A stretch of DNA of 64,000 bases from an uncultured Christensenella sp. (GCA_910585595.1 CAJUET010000006.1:1-64000), one strand, 5' to 3'; counted from the first letter of the stretch, positions 33,713-41,780 are shown. Program-made: numbers and translations. Notes: generated from the sequence alone by a model not told the origin.

Positions 33713-34670
33713 CTTTCATACTCCTGTTGCGTATTTTGTAAATCAGAAGTTGCAGCGAGAACGCCACCGCGAACAGCGCCCAGCTCATGACGGACGCCTT
33801 TGTCATATCGAGATAGGTATTCGTGCGAATATAGATATAATACGAAACGGTAAGTCCCATATCGTCCAAGCCCGCAAGTCCGTCCCACGCGACGGGGGCA
33901 AGCAATTTCGCCGGATCGAAGATCGTAAGCCCCGCTCCGATACCCGCCATAAGAAGAAAGAACGTGGTAGGCGCGATTCCGGGAAGCGTAATATAACGAA
34001 ATTGTTTCCATTCACCCGCCCCGTCGATCTTCGCCGCCTCGTAGAGAGCGGGATTGACGGCGGCGAACGCCGCTTTGTACATCACGATTCCGTACCCCGG
34101 AGACTGCCAGACGATGGAAATAAAGATCGCCCAGGTGAGCGTTCCCGTATACGACGGATTATTGAACCAATTCAGATCGTTCCCGAAAATCTGATTCAGC
34201 ACGCCGTTGTACGAAAACACCGTAGACCACATGACGCTGACCGCCACCGAAGAACAGACGTAGGGAATAAAGTACAGAATCTGAAACACGCGCGACCCGA
34301 ACCGCTTTTTGGAGAGCAGCCAGGCAATGAATAGCGCGATCGCAAGCGAAACGAATTGCGCTGAAGCAAGCCACAACGTGATTCCGATCGAATGCAGAAA
34401 ACGGGGGTCGGTAAAAGCGGCGGAAAAGTTCGCAAAATTATTCCACGCCATCGTATCGATCTGCCCGTATTCCACGTCGCAGAACATTGCGCCGAATGAA
34501 AGCGCGATCGGAAAAACGTTAAAGATCACGAATCCGACGAGCGGCAAGAGCGCCCCGCACAGCCCGATGATCGCTTCCGCCTTGATTTTTTTCCTCGGCT
34601 TGAACGATCGTTCGCGCAATTCTCCCTCACGTGAAAGTTCGTTTGCCGATTCTCTTACGCGGTCTTTCAA
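33702..34670 (-). CDS. Carbohydrate ABC transporter permease, MalF type
   Basis: A 322-residue CUT1 permease with six or seven membrane segments and the EAA loop ALYEAAKIDGAGEWKQFRYITLPGI (about residues 208-232). The cytoplasmic N-terminus is basic. It begins 3 bases after the solute-binding protein gene and overlaps the MalG-type gene by 11 bases. The oligosaccharide transported is likely a product of the GH43 and esterase activities. Confidence 0.92.
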   Translation of the reverse strand: MKDRVRESANELSREGELRERSFKPRKKIKAEAIIGLCGALLPLVGFVIFNVFPIALSFGAMFCDVEYGQIDTMAWNNFANFSAAFTDPRFLHSIGITLWLASAQFVSLAIALFIAWLLSKKRFGSRVFQILYFIPYVCSSVAVSVMWSTVFSYNGVLNQIFGNDLNWFNNPSYTGTLTWAIFISIVWQSPGYGIVMYKAAFAAVNPALYEAAKIDGAGEWKQFRYITLPGIAPTTFFLLMAGIGAGLTIFDPAKLLAPVAWDGLAGLDDMGLTVSYYIYIRTNTYLDMTKASVMSWALFAVAFSLQLLIYKIRNRSMKDEY

Positions 34671-34673
34671 AAC

Positions 34674-36485
34674 TTATCTCCTGTTGATCACGATATTTTT
34701 CTTTGCAAGCGCCGTATCTGCGTTTGCCTTAACCCTCGTAATAAAGCCGTTCAGCGTCTCCGTCCCGAAGCGAACTTCCTTATTCAGTACGTTCGCCCAA
34801 GCCGTGACCCACTCGCCCTCTTCAAAGTAACCCCAGTCTCCGACGTGGGTCTCCTGCGAGGAGAATACCAGCGCGGCACGGTTTAGGCTGTTCCCCTCAG
34901 TCGCTTTCAGATATGCGTCGCTGTTTGCAACGCTCGTCTGATTAGGGACGGATTGATTCGCTTTTGCAAGAATCAACTGCGCCTCACCTCCCGCCACATA
35001 GCGCAAAAATTTCCACGACGCGTCGTATTTATCGGGATCGCTGTTTTTTGGAATCACGAGCGCCTGCGAAAATCCTGAAGCGAATGTCGTGGCTCTGCCG
35101 ACGACGGGCGTATCGCCATCGTATAATAGATCGCCCGTATATACGCCGTCGCCGTAGTCTTTTCCGATGACTTTCAGATATTCGTTATCGAGCGTTTCCG
35201 CACCCTTATAATAGGTGCTCCCGCCGACGTACTCTCTGTATTGGTGAACGGGAGCAACGTCAAAAGAGAGTGTGGAAACGGCGGAATATTTGACTGAGGC
35301 GGAGAGCTCGCCCATCATAATCGCCGATTCACCCGACATAAAGCTCCCCTCTCTGTCCGAAAGGCTCTTGTTATTCAAAAGAGCATAACCGTATTTTCCG
35401 TCGTCGACCTCTTTATCCCTCGGCACGGCAAGGCGGCAGAATTCCAAAAACGCATCGTACTGCGAAGGCAACTCGTAAAGTCCGTCCATTTCGGCGATCC
35501 CGCTTTCGTTGATCTTATCCTCGTATTCGACGATCTCGCCCGCCGCATACCGTTCGCCGTTTACGGTGACGCCGTCCTTTGCGGTAACCAAATAGTTCGG
35601 CGTTTTATCGCAGACGGTGAAGGAATAATTTTCGCCGTCGTAGCCGATGCAGTCGCCCCCGACCGACCAACCGTAGTTGAACCACCATTCGGTCATATAG
35701 CCGTAACTGCTCGGTAGCGAATTTCCGTTGTAGCTCTTGGTAAACGTTTTTGCAAGATATCTGAGCTCTTCCCAGTTCATGGGGATCTGATTATTGAACA
35801 CCTTATACACGGTGTCGCCCGCAAGATTCGTCGTAGACTGCATTCCCGCAACGGGTGCCTCGAGATATTCTGCGTAGCCGTGCGGTTTTACCTTTTCGTA
35901 TTCGCCCTTGCCGACTTCGCTTTCGGGTACGGAAATCACGTTGATTTTGGCAAGGTTGAAAAACGACTTATTATAGTAAAGCACCGAGGGCGTAATTCCG
36001 TTGGGAAGCCCCAAAAGCGAAGCGCCTTTTTCCGCCTCAAATACGCCATCCGCATTCTTATTCGGCGTAAACCGGTAAGTATCCACCGCCGACACGGGTA
36101 TATCGGTAATATCGAGATCGCCTGCATCTTTCTCCAAATAACCGTCGAGTTCGAGCATTAAATCAAGCACCGCCATCTTGCGGAAAATTTTGCTTGAAAG
36201 CGTGTAGACGTTTGCACCGTTCTTCCGCGAAAGGTTTGCCTGCGCGTCCTCGGCGATTCCCGTAAGCGGAACTTTAATGACGCTGACGCCGTCTTCTTTT
36301 CCCTGTCCGTTGTTATAGGCGTCCACGATCTCGGAGTACACAGCAGTGCGGTCTCCCCCGATATCGTAATAAAAACGGATTTTCGTAGCGCCGTTGCCGT
36401 CGCCTCCGCAACCCGCGAGCGAACAGGCGATCGCACAGCCTGCCGCCAATGAAAACAATGTTTTAACCGTTCTTTTTCCCTTCAT
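34674..36485 (-). CDS. Extracellular solute-binding lipoprotein
   Basis: A 603-residue lipoprotein (MKGKRTVKTLFSLAAGCAIACSLAGC, lipid Cys about 26) of the large ABC sugar-binding class. Features include IRFYYDIGGDRTAVYSEIVDAYN near the N-terminus, PMNWEELRYLAKTFTK and WWFNYGWSVGGD in the middle, and YDASWKFLRYVAGGEAQ near residue 510. It is longer than the usual 420-450 residues, as in binders of longer oligosaccharides. It is 40 bases downstream of the AraC regulator gene and first of the structural genes. Confidence 0.88.
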   Translation of the reverse strand: MKGKRTVKTLFSLAAGCAIACSLAGCGGDGNGATKIRFYYDIGGDRTAVYSEIVDAYNNGQGKEDGVSVIKVPLTGIAEDAQANLSRKNGANVYTLSSKIFRKMAVLDLMLELDGYLEKDAGDLDITDIPVSAVDTYRFTPNKNADGVFEAEKGASLLGLPNGITPSVLYYNKSFFNLAKINVISVPESEVGKGEYEKVKPHGYAEYLEAPVAGMQSTTNLAGDTVYKVFNNQIPMNWEELRYLAKTFTKSYNGNSLPSSYGYMTEWWFNYGWSVGGDCIGYDGENYSFTVCDKTPNYLVTAKDGVTVNGERYAAGEIVEYEDKINESGIAEMDGLYELPSQYDAFLEFCRLAVPRDKEVDDGKYGYALLNNKSLSDREGSFMSGESAIMMGELSASVKYSAVSTLSFDVAPVHQYREYVGGSTYYKGAETLDNEYLKVIGKDYGDGVYTGDLLYDGDTPVVGRATTFASGFSQALVIPKNSDPDKYDASWKFLRYVAGGEAQLILAKANQSVPNQTSVANSDAYLKATEGNSLNRAALVFSSQETHVGDWGYFEEGEWVTAWANVLNKEVRFGTETLNGFITRVKANADTALAKKNIVINRR

Positions 36486-36525
36486 AATTTTTCTCCTTTC
36501 AATACTTTTCGACTGACAAACCGAT

Positions 36526-37422
36526 TTACTTAAAATCGATATTCTTTTCTTTCATCCACTGGAAGGGGTCGTCGTCTCCTCCGTGCTCCGCGTATTCGGA
36601 GGGAGTCATGCCCTTGATTTTTTTGAACAGCCGCGAAAAATAACTCTGATCGGAAATCCCAACGGATTCCGCAACCTGATCCATCGTGTAATCGCAGTGT
36701 TGTAACAGCGTACACGCCTCCGAAATGCGCATAGCGTTGATATATTCCGTCGGCGTCATGCCCACCATGTCCGACATCAGCCGCATGAACGAACGGTAGG
36801 ACATATTCAGTTCCCGTGCAATTTCCTCAGGAGTGAGAGAAGCACGGTAATTATTGGTCATATAGATAAGTGCGTTACGCAATTTCCTGAATTCGCGTTG
36901 TTGCACCGAATCGCCAAATAGCGTTGCGTCCTTATTTTCCTTGATAAGACTGCCGAAAAGCAACAGTAAATAAGCCTCGGATTCCAAATCGGAAACGGAA
37001 CTCTCCGAATAAGCGTTGTATAAGTCGTATAAAAGCCTAATCACATGATGATTATCCCCTAAACGCACATACGGCTTTTTAGGCGAAAATCCGCAAAAGC
37101 CAAAAAACTCGTGAAGATTTTCTCCTTTGACATCAATCCATATATACGACCATGGGTCCGTCTTGCTCGGCTGCCATTCGTAATATTCGCCTTCATAAAG
37201 AAGGAACACCTCTCCCACGCCGAGTATTTTCGTCTCGTTGCCGAATTTCAAAACACCCGTACCGTACATAATAAAATGCAATGTATAACAACCTGGCACT
37301 CTACACTCTCTTCTTTTGTTGACCTTACAGTGTTCCTGCCCAATTCTCTGAATCGCAAATGTATAAGTTTTGGAACCCAGAAAATCCCGATTGTCATTTG
37401 ATTCAAAAATTATTTTCCCCAT
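36526..37422 (-). CDS. AraC-family transcriptional regulator
   Basis: About 298 residues: an N-terminal cupin-like sensor domain (about 25-130, with HFIMYGTGVLKFGNETKILGVGEVFLL) and a C-terminal AraC DNA-binding pair of helix-turn-helix units (ITPEEIARELNMSYRSFMRLMSDMVGMTPTEYINAMRI-type motif, then VAESVGISDQSYFSRLFKKIKGMTPSEY). It probably activates the downstream carbohydrate operon on binding a sugar. The ATG at 37422 follows AGAGGAAGAG and is preferred over ATG 37467, which has no ribosome site. Confidence 0.88.
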   Translation of the reverse strand: MGKIIFESNDNRDFLGSKTYTFAIQRIGQEHCKVNKRRECRVPGCYTLHFIMYGTGVLKFGNETKILGVGEVFLLYEGEYYEWQPSKTDPWSYIWIDVKGENLHEFFGFCGFSPKKPYVRLGDNHHVIRLLYDLYNAYSESSVSDLESEAYLLLLFGSLIKENKDATLFGDSVQQREFRKLRNALIYMTNNYRASLTPEEIARELNMSYRSFMRLMSDMVGMTPTEYINAMRISEACTLLQHCDYTMDQVAESVGISDQSYFSRLFKKIKGMTPSEYAEHGGDDDPFQWMKEKNIDFK

Positions 37423-37776
37423 CTCTTCCTCTGATTTTTCCTGATGAATACCTTTCATCGGATTCATTTTATTTCACGATGCCGTTTTGTGCAATAGCAC
37501 ACCGTTATTTTGGCAAATTTGTCCTAAAAATTTACCTCTGGTTGAAGTTTATCGGATTTTTTTGAAACAAGATTGATTATCCCCATGATCAAATATGACC
37601 CCGACGCCTGTCGGGGTTTAATAGGTTCTGACTCTCTTACAATAAAGGATACAATTATCTTCAAGCATTCATCCGACTGGGAAATAAATTTCTTTTCCTC
37701 CACTTTTCGCTTCTCTATAATAAAGTTAAGTTGTTTGGATTGTTCATCTGAATGCTTGTCTTTTATTTATCGAATT
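37423..37776. other. Gap between regulator and mobile module
   Basis: About 350 bases without a supported gene. CCCCGAC-GCCT-GTCGGGG (about 37599-37616), followed by TTTA, is a short stable hairpin that may end transcription from either side. CAAGCATTCA (37662-37671) and TGAATGCTTG (37749-37758) form a distant inverted repeat. No strong promoter was recognised for the AraC gene. Confidence 0.45.
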
Positions 37777-38403
37777 TTACCCGTAAATCGCCGTATACCT
37801 CTGCCGCATTTTGATGAAGCATTCATAGACGGTTGCTTGCGCCCTTTCAAGGATTCTTCCGATTTCGGGATAGCTCAATCCCGCCATTCTGCATTCAAGC
37901 GCAATTCGCATATTATCGGTCAGATTTAGGCTCTCTACGATTTTATCGCATTGCTCAAAATCTTGTTGGACTTCCTCTTTCATTTCAACTGTCGGTTCGC
38001 TTTTTCGCGTTAATGCTTCGAGACTGATATTGCGGTAACGGTCGCGTGATTTCCTGTTTATCAGTTTGTTCATTCTTCTAATGCAAGCCATCTGTACGGT
38101 GATCTTCTTGCCTTTCTTGGTATAGCCTATTATATCGTTTAAATACTTTCCGTAGTGCTCGCAGAGGCACAACGCGCATTCCTGTACCAAATCGTACCCG
38201 TCGCTTAATGCGCGGGTTACGTCGTTTTTGTTCAAGATGTCCTTATACAAATCAATGTACATCTTTTGCATTTGCGTTCCCATGTAACCTATGAGATAGC
38301 GCGTTTCCGTAAACGCTATGATTTCCGCCATAGCGAATACGTTGTCGGGTGTGATTTCCTCTTTCATAACGTCGTAATTGAGGAATGTGCTTTTGTTGTT
38401 CAT
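37777..38403 (-). CDS. Sigma-70-like protein of the mobile module
   Basis: A 208-residue protein whose C-terminus (NLTDNMRIALECRMAGLSYPEIGRILERAQATVYECFIKMRQRY) is a sigma-70 region 4 helix-turn-helix. The N-terminal part has weak region-2-like features (DGYDLVQECALCLCEHYGKYL). Proteins like this are common in clostridial conjugative and mobilizable elements, where they are annotated as sigma factors but may act as element-specific regulators. It starts after CGGAGGAAATCCAAA and lies next to a large palindrome. Confidence 0.72.
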   Translation of the reverse strand: MNNKSTFLNYDVMKEEITPDNVFAMAEIIAFTETRYLIGYMGTQMQKMYIDLYKDILNKNDVTRALSDGYDLVQECALCLCEHYGKYLNDIIGYTKKGKKITVQMACIRRMNKLINRKSRDRYRNISLEALTRKSEPTVEMKEEVQQDFEQCDKIVESLNLTDNMRIALECRMAGLSYPEIGRILERAQATVYECFIKMRQRYTAIYG

Positions 38404-38407
38404 TTTG

Positions 38408-38671
38408 GATTTCCTCCGATTGTTTTATTTGCCTTTTCGGCAACCACAACGGAAGCACGAAGAAAAGTTAAAAAACATATTCTTCGAGAACGGCAACACG
38501 GAAGTCAACGGCCAAGAAAAAAGTTTTGCATAAAAATAACGCCTAACGGTTTAGTTCCGTTAAGCGTTATTTTCTTTTATTCAAATCGTGCGCAAAAGTT
38601 TTTTCCGTTTACTTCCGCTTTTCTTTGTGCTACCGCCTATACCCGAAAAGGCAATTCAATCGGAGTATCCA
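38408..38671. repeat. Imperfect palindrome of about 260 bp
   Basis: Left arm elements TCCTCCGATTG, GCCTTTTCGG, CGGAAGCACGAAGAAAAG and AAAAAAC recur in the same order in the complement of the right arm (CTCCGATTG, GCCTTTTCGG, GTAGCACAAAGAAAAG, AAAAAAC). Arms meet around a hairpin at 38533-38573 (AAAATAACGC(C)TAACGG / CCGTTA(A)GCGTTATTTT). The ends resemble each other's ribosome-site region (ATCGGAGG). It could be a MITE-like unit, an origin or a long leader hairpin. Confidence 0.65.
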
Positions 38672-38740
38672 TAAAAATGTGTTACAGTCTTGAAACAAGT
38701 GCACCGCTTCGCGGCGCAGACAAGCACACGCCGTAACCGA

Positions 38741-38877
38741 CTGAAAACGCAGACAAACCGAAAAGCAAAACGGCAGCGGTGCAAGGTGTCGCGCACAGGC
38801 TTACCGCGATCACCTTTGCACCGCTGCCGCTATCTTTTGTGCTTTTCAGTTGGTTGCAATTTGTTACCAACTGATTT
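38741..38877. repeat. Long hairpin before the RhuM-like gene end
   Basis: CGGCAGCGGTGCAAGGTG (38771-38788) pairs with CACC(T)TTGCACCGCTGCCG (38811-38829), extended by CTGAAAA / TTTTCAG outside. A second hairpin, CAGTTGGT / ACCAACTG, lies at about 38847-38873. The segment is noncoding on both strands as far as can be seen. Confidence 0.6.
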
Positions 38878-39918
38878 TTATTCGTCGCTGTCGTTATCGT
38901 CCGCAGTTGCCGAAGAAACTAATTTATCAAAATCGCTCTCGAATAATTTGTCTTGTATAACACGGTATTTTTCAAATTCGCTTTCGGCAAAACTCTTTGC
39001 GACTTCCGCAGATACCTTACCGCTGTCGCGTAAAATTTCTTCTTCGTTGAATTGCAAAAATACGTCAAGACGTTTAGCCCAATCTTCCATAGTCATAGGA
39101 ATATGTCGTTTAGCCTGTCTTTCGGCGTAATCGAGATACATAGATACGATTTGATTTAGGTCTGTGAGTTCGTTCTGTGATAAATAATTCTTCGCAACGC
39201 TTACGTCGGCTTTAACGATTTTTCCTTTCGGTGCGTTTTTCCAAGTAGTCAATCCCATGTGTTCTTTTTCGTGGTTGGCGCGTTCCATTATAATTTCAGC
39301 CGCAGTATGTCCGTGAATGGCAAAATGCAATTTGTTTTGAACGGTGGCAAAAAATTCTTTCGTCGTTACAGCGTCGGTAGAATAATCAACGGCGGTAGAA
39401 TATATGTCGGTGATTTTTTGATAAAACTTGCGTTCGCTTGCGCGGATTTCGCGGATTTCGTCAAGCAAGTGTTCAAAATATTCTTCGTCGAAAATTTGTC
39501 CGTTTTCCAAACGCCGTTTATCCAATACATAACCTTGTACCGCAAATGTGCGGAGAACGGAAGTAGCCCATTGACGGAATTGAGTCGCCCGAACGGAGTT
39601 TATTCTATAACCAACGGAAATTATTGCGTCAAGATTGTAGAAATCCATATCGCGTGAAACTTGCCGTGAGCCTTCGTTTTGAACTATTCGGAAATTCCTA
39701 ATAGTTGGCTCTTTTTTCAATTCTCCGGACACATAAATATTCTTTAAGTGTTCGTTAATAGTTGGGATTGTTACATCAAAAAGTTGCGCCATACCTTTTT
39801 GAGTAAGCCATACACTTTCATTATGTACGCGCACTTCGATACCGTCTTCACCGGCTTGTTTTGTAAATACAAGAAAATCTGCCGTGCTGTTTCTTATTTG
39901 TAATTTTTTATCACTCAT
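38878..39918 (-). CDS. RhuM-family (virulence protein RhuM-like) protein
   Basis: About 346 residues from ATG 39918, which follows GCGGAGTTTAATT; the open frame extends 19 codons further without a ribosome site. The N-terminal domain has VWLTQKGMAQLFDVTIPTINEHLKNIY, a helix-turn-helix-like motif, then FYNLDAIISVGYRINSVRATQFRQWA, the signature of RhuM/Fic-DOC-linked proteins found in islands. The C-terminus is acidic. Biochemical role is not established; the family is often carried on mobile DNA. It lies between the palindromes and a truncated rep gene. Confidence 0.8.
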   Translation of the reverse strand: MSDKKLQIRNSTADFLVFTKQAGEDGIEVRVHNESVWLTQKGMAQLFDVTIPTINEHLKNIYVSGELKKEPTIRNFRIVQNEGSRQVSRDMDFYNLDAIISVGYRINSVRATQFRQWATSVLRTFAVQGYVLDKRRLENGQIFDEEYFEHLLDEIREIRASERKFYQKITDIYSTAVDYSTDAVTTKEFFATVQNKLHFAIHGHTAAEIIMERANHEKEHMGLTTWKNAPKGKIVKADVSVAKNYLSQNELTDLNQIVSMYLDYAERQAKRHIPMTMEDWAKRLDVFLQFNEEEILRDSGKVSAEVAKSFAESEFEKYRVIQDKLFESDFDKLVSSATADDNDSDE

Positions 39919-40013
39919 AATTAAACTCCGCTTTATTATCGTTTTTATTATAGCACATTTTAAGGCAATTTTCAAGCGAACGGGAGAGCAGTTGCCGAGA
40001 TATACTCGGTAAC

Positions 40014-40655
40014 TTAATTGCCTTTACGCATTTGCGCTATCACGTTTTTGCTTACGTTGCCCATTAGTACGCCTTCGTCCCAGCACCGAAAGTCGTCGTA
40101 CAGCAATAGTTTTTTATCTTCCAACCCAATAGGACAGATTATATCTTCGTCCATCATATCGGATATGAAGTATTGCGGCAATCCTTTACTGTACACTATC
40201 TTTTCGCCCGTCTTTTCGAGATACTTCATTATGTACGCGACGGCAGAGCCGAGCGTAGTTTTGTCCTTTATCGTTTCAAAATCCGAGCGTCCGAAGCGGT
40301 CGTTGAAATAGGTGTTTTGGTGCGTAATTTGCCGTCTATGGGTGTTAAAGTTGTAGTCGTTGACTTCTATCATAAGCGACGGCATTGAGCCGTTCGGTAT
40401 ATTAAAAAGCCCGTGAAAGTGCAGTCGTTGTTTCTTCGGCGAGCGTTCCCATACGCCGACGTATTTCCAACTTCGGCGCGAAGCGAAGTTTGCGAGCGTC
40501 TTTTTTAATCCTTTCTTAAAACTATCTTCCGTATGCAGAGCATTATTGTAGGTGAATGTAACAAAATAATTGAATTCTTGTAGATTTATCTTGCGAGATA
40601 GACGTATACGCCGACAAATCAAATTACGTTTCTTACGTTCTATATTCGCGTCCAC
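40014..40655 (-). pseudogene. HUH Rep protein, N-terminally truncated copy
   Basis: Homologous to the Rep at 19562-20479 over the catalytic core: FNYFVTFTYN, RLHFHGLFNIP (HUH), VAYIMKYLEKTGEKIVYSKG and the C-terminal GNVSKNVIAQMRKGN. Only 213 residues can start at GTG 40655, lacking about 90-100 N-terminal residues of the longer copy. The frame stays open upstream to about 40717 (LLPYFNDETETACYV) and then enters sequence that belongs to an inverted rep fragment. So the 5' end was lost by rearrangement. The HUH core is intact, so residual activity cannot be excluded. Confidence 0.7.
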
Positions 40656-40694
40656 GTAGCAAGCTGTTTCCGTTTCATCATTAAAGTATGGCAG

Positions 40695-40862
40695 CAGGTC
40701 TGTTTCTGACAGCGTGAATTATAGTAATACCTATCGAAAAGCGACGAAAAGGTCGTCTATTCACGGGGATTGAAAACGTATCTCATGGCGGATATTTTGG
40801 ACGAAAATATTCTCTGTCCGTATCACTTGGAAGATGAATACGAAAACAAAGTTATCTTATCC
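40695..40862 (+). pseudogene. Rep gene fragment in opposite orientation
   Basis: On the plus strand, codons give SVSDSVNY, then after a short frame-shifting deletion YLSKSDEKVVYSRGLKTYLM and ADILDENILCPYHLEDEYEN. This corresponds closely, also at base level, to the last third of the Rep at 19562-20479 and less to the nearer copy at 40014. It ends abruptly at about 40862. It is a relic of another element of the same family inserted head to head with the truncated copy. Confidence 0.85.
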
Positions 40863-40986
40863 CCTACTATGGGTTTGTTTGGAACTAAAAAACACAGCAT
40901 AGGTAAAACTACTATATGGTTGATTAAATAAGAAAAAATGGAAAAAGTTGTTTGAATAAGCCTGTAATTTCGTGGTGAATATAATA

Positions 40987-41015
40987 TTGACAGAAAAAAT
41001 AGAATCTGTTATATA
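40987..41015 (+). promoter_or_regulatory. Promoter of the tiny-ORF transcript
   Basis: TTGACA at 40987-40992, 17 bases, TATATA at 41010-41015. A transcript from about 41022 would carry the 19-residue ORF and end at the terminator near 41215. Confidence 0.6.
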
Positions 41016-41072
41016 AGTACTAACCAAAACATAGGTGCCGATTGTTTCGGTATGTGAATGGAGGTGATGTTT

Positions 41073-41132
41073 ATGCGCGCTATTTTTAAAGCGCTGATGA
41101 TGTTATCCTGGGATAATATCAAGCATAAATAA
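41073..41132 (+). CDS. 19-residue ORF with strong ribosome site
   Basis: ATG 41073 to TAA 41132 encodes MRAIFKALMMLSWDNIKHK after GGAGGTGATGTTT. The peptide is short, hydrophobic in the middle and basic at its end. Its promoter upstream and terminator downstream make a complete transcription unit of about 200 bases. It is unrecognised; it could be a leader peptide or a small membrane-active peptide. Confidence 0.4.
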   Translation: MRAIFKALMMLSWDNIKHK

Positions 41133-41140
41133 GTTGGCTC

Positions 41141-41220
41141 CCGAATGGCACCGCGGGTCACATCCTCTGCGGAATAAATGGCTATCACAATTAAAGTGGT
41201 AGCCATAAATATTTCTTTTT
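41141..41220 (+). terminator. Hairpin leader end with ACCGCGG motif and terminator
   Basis: CCGAATGGCACCGCGGGT (41141-41158) resembles the T-box antiterminator bulge (TGGNACCGCG). A terminator follows: ATGGCTATCAC (41178-41188) with GTGGTAGCCAT (41196-41206), then a T-rich run. Only about 120 bases precede the motif, too few for a full T-box stem I, and no regulated gene follows. A T-box assignment is therefore weak. Confidence 0.4.
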
Positions 41221-41234
41221 ATTTTTTTCAATAA

Positions 41235-41276
41235 AATAAGGACGTAAGCTGATAGTATTCAACTTACGTCCTTATT
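41235..41276 (-). terminator. Original tRNA-Ser terminator, displaced by the prophage
   Basis: A perfect 14-bp stem (41235-41248 with 41263-41276), read on the minus strand directly after the CCA of the tRNA 3'-end copy and followed by TTTTATT. Before integration it would have ended the tRNA-Ser transcript; the intact tRNA gene is now 11.9 kb away. Confidence 0.75.
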
Positions 41277-41300
41277 GGCGCAGAGAAGAGGATTCGAACC
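41275..41300. repeat. attL: 26-bp copy of the tRNA-Ser 3' end
   Basis: Identical over 26 bases to 53136-53161: the CCA, discriminator, acceptor strand and part of the T arm of tRNA-Ser, minus orientation. Beyond it the T-arm sequence diverges (CCTC instead of TCCGG), so this copy is not a tRNA gene. Confidence 0.9.
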
Positions 41301-41312
41301 CCTCAAAAAAAA

Positions 41313-41399
41313 CTATATATTGTGAAATCTCATTGACTTTTCAAAAAGAAACTACAATATATAGCGTTCAAAAAAACTGTACCCCAAATATACCCCAAA
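41313..41399. repeat. Left-end inverted repeat and integrase arm-type repeats
   Basis: CTATATATTGT (41313-41323) and ACAATATATAG (41354-41364) form a perfect inverted repeat. TACCCCAAA occurs at 41380-41388 and 41391-41399, the same 11-base spacing as the pair at 53019-53027 and 53030-53038 near the other end. These are good candidates for integrase arm-binding sites. Confidence 0.6.
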
Positions 41400-41429
41400 A
41401 TTTATTATCAAAAACCCATTTTCTGATGA

Positions 41430-41455
41430 AAAAGCGCCCCTCTTCGGGCGCTTTT
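41430..41455 (+). terminator. Bidirectional hairpin at prophage left end
   Basis: A perfect 10-bp stem AAAAGCGCCC (41430-41439) / GGGCGCTTTT (41446-41455) with T/A-rich flanks. Confidence 0.75.
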
Positions 41456-41477
41456 CAATACTTTTTTCGGAAAAGTG

Positions 41478-41506
41478 TTGACAACTCCACTCCCGATGAT
41501 TATAAT
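41478..41506 (+). promoter_or_regulatory. Perfect consensus promoter for a small RNA
   Basis: TTGACA (41478-41483), 17 bases, TATAAT (41501-41506). It points rightward, against all prophage structural genes, with no ORF behind it. Confidence 0.85.
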
Positions 41507-41512
41507 ATTAAG

Positions 41513-41606
41513 TGAACAAGGGCAAAACCGAGTCGGCGGTTAGCCTAAGTTTCTTTGATTAAAATAATCGCCTTTGCTTTGGCTCGCGGGGCGGTTATTT
41601 TTTTAT
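41513..41606 (+). ncRNA. Candidate antisense small RNA (~90 nt)
   Basis: Bounded by the consensus promoter and an intrinsic terminator: AATAATCGCC (41563-41572) pairs with GGCGGTTATT (41590-41599), then T7. It converges on the 34-residue peptide gene at 41595-41699; both transcripts would share this bidirectional terminator and be complementary at their 3' ends. This layout is known from type I toxin-antitoxin pairs of Bacillus prophages (txpA/RatA, bsrG/SR4). The RNA itself is inferred. Confidence 0.6.
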
Positions 41607-41699
41607 GCGTATGGTTACAGTGCCTTTCGATACCGTTACCGAACTTATTGCGCCTTTTTGGATCATCTCCAACAAAAACAGAATTAAGCCGTTACCCAT
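41595..41699 (-). CDS. 34-residue peptide, possible type I toxin-like
   Basis: ATG 41699 follows AGGAGGTGATACAT, a perfect ribosome binding site. The peptide begins MGNGLILFLLEMIQKG and ends TVSKGTVTIRIKK: a hydrophobic N-terminal half and a basic C-terminal half. It has its own strong promoter, a 75-base leader with two stable GNRA-loop hairpins, and a terminator shared with a converging small RNA. No family is recognised. The hydrophobic stretch is too short for a clear membrane span, so toxin identity is only suggested by the layout. A regulatory or virion peptide is the alternative. Confidence 0.6.
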   Translation of the reverse strand: MGNGLILFLLEMIQKGAISSVTVSKGTVTIRIKK

Positions 41700-41737
41700 A
41701 TGTATCACCTCCTCTTTTGTAGGAAGTGCTAACCGCC

Positions 41738-41774
41738 ACGGGTCGCCCCGTTCACTGCCGCCCTTTCGGACGGC
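41738..41774 (-). promoter_or_regulatory. Two GNRA-tetraloop hairpins in the peptide leader
   Basis: Minus strand GCCGTCC-GAAA-GGGCGGC (41757-41774) sits at the predicted 5' end of the transcript, and ACGGG-GCGA-CCCGT (41738-41751) follows. A 5'-terminal stable hairpin would protect the mRNA. Confidence 0.65.
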
Positions 41775-41780
41775 TCGTTT

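Larger units (their letters stand above)
40863..41234 (+). other. Promoter, tiny ORF and terminator segment left of the prophage
   Basis: About 370 bases between the rep relic and the tRNA-Ser terminator. It contains the promoter, 19-residue ORF, a TGGCACCGCGG segment and a terminator listed separately, all in plus orientation. No larger gene was seen. Confidence 0.5.

Noticed and set aside
41141..41160. T-box riboswitch
   Set aside because: TGGCACCGCGG matches the antiterminator bulge, but stem I does not fit in the short leader and no aminoacyl-tRNA or amino acid gene follows.
41276..41304. Possible second tRNA-Ser gene at attL
   Set aside because: Only the 3' acceptor and part of the T arm are present; it is an attachment-site fragment.
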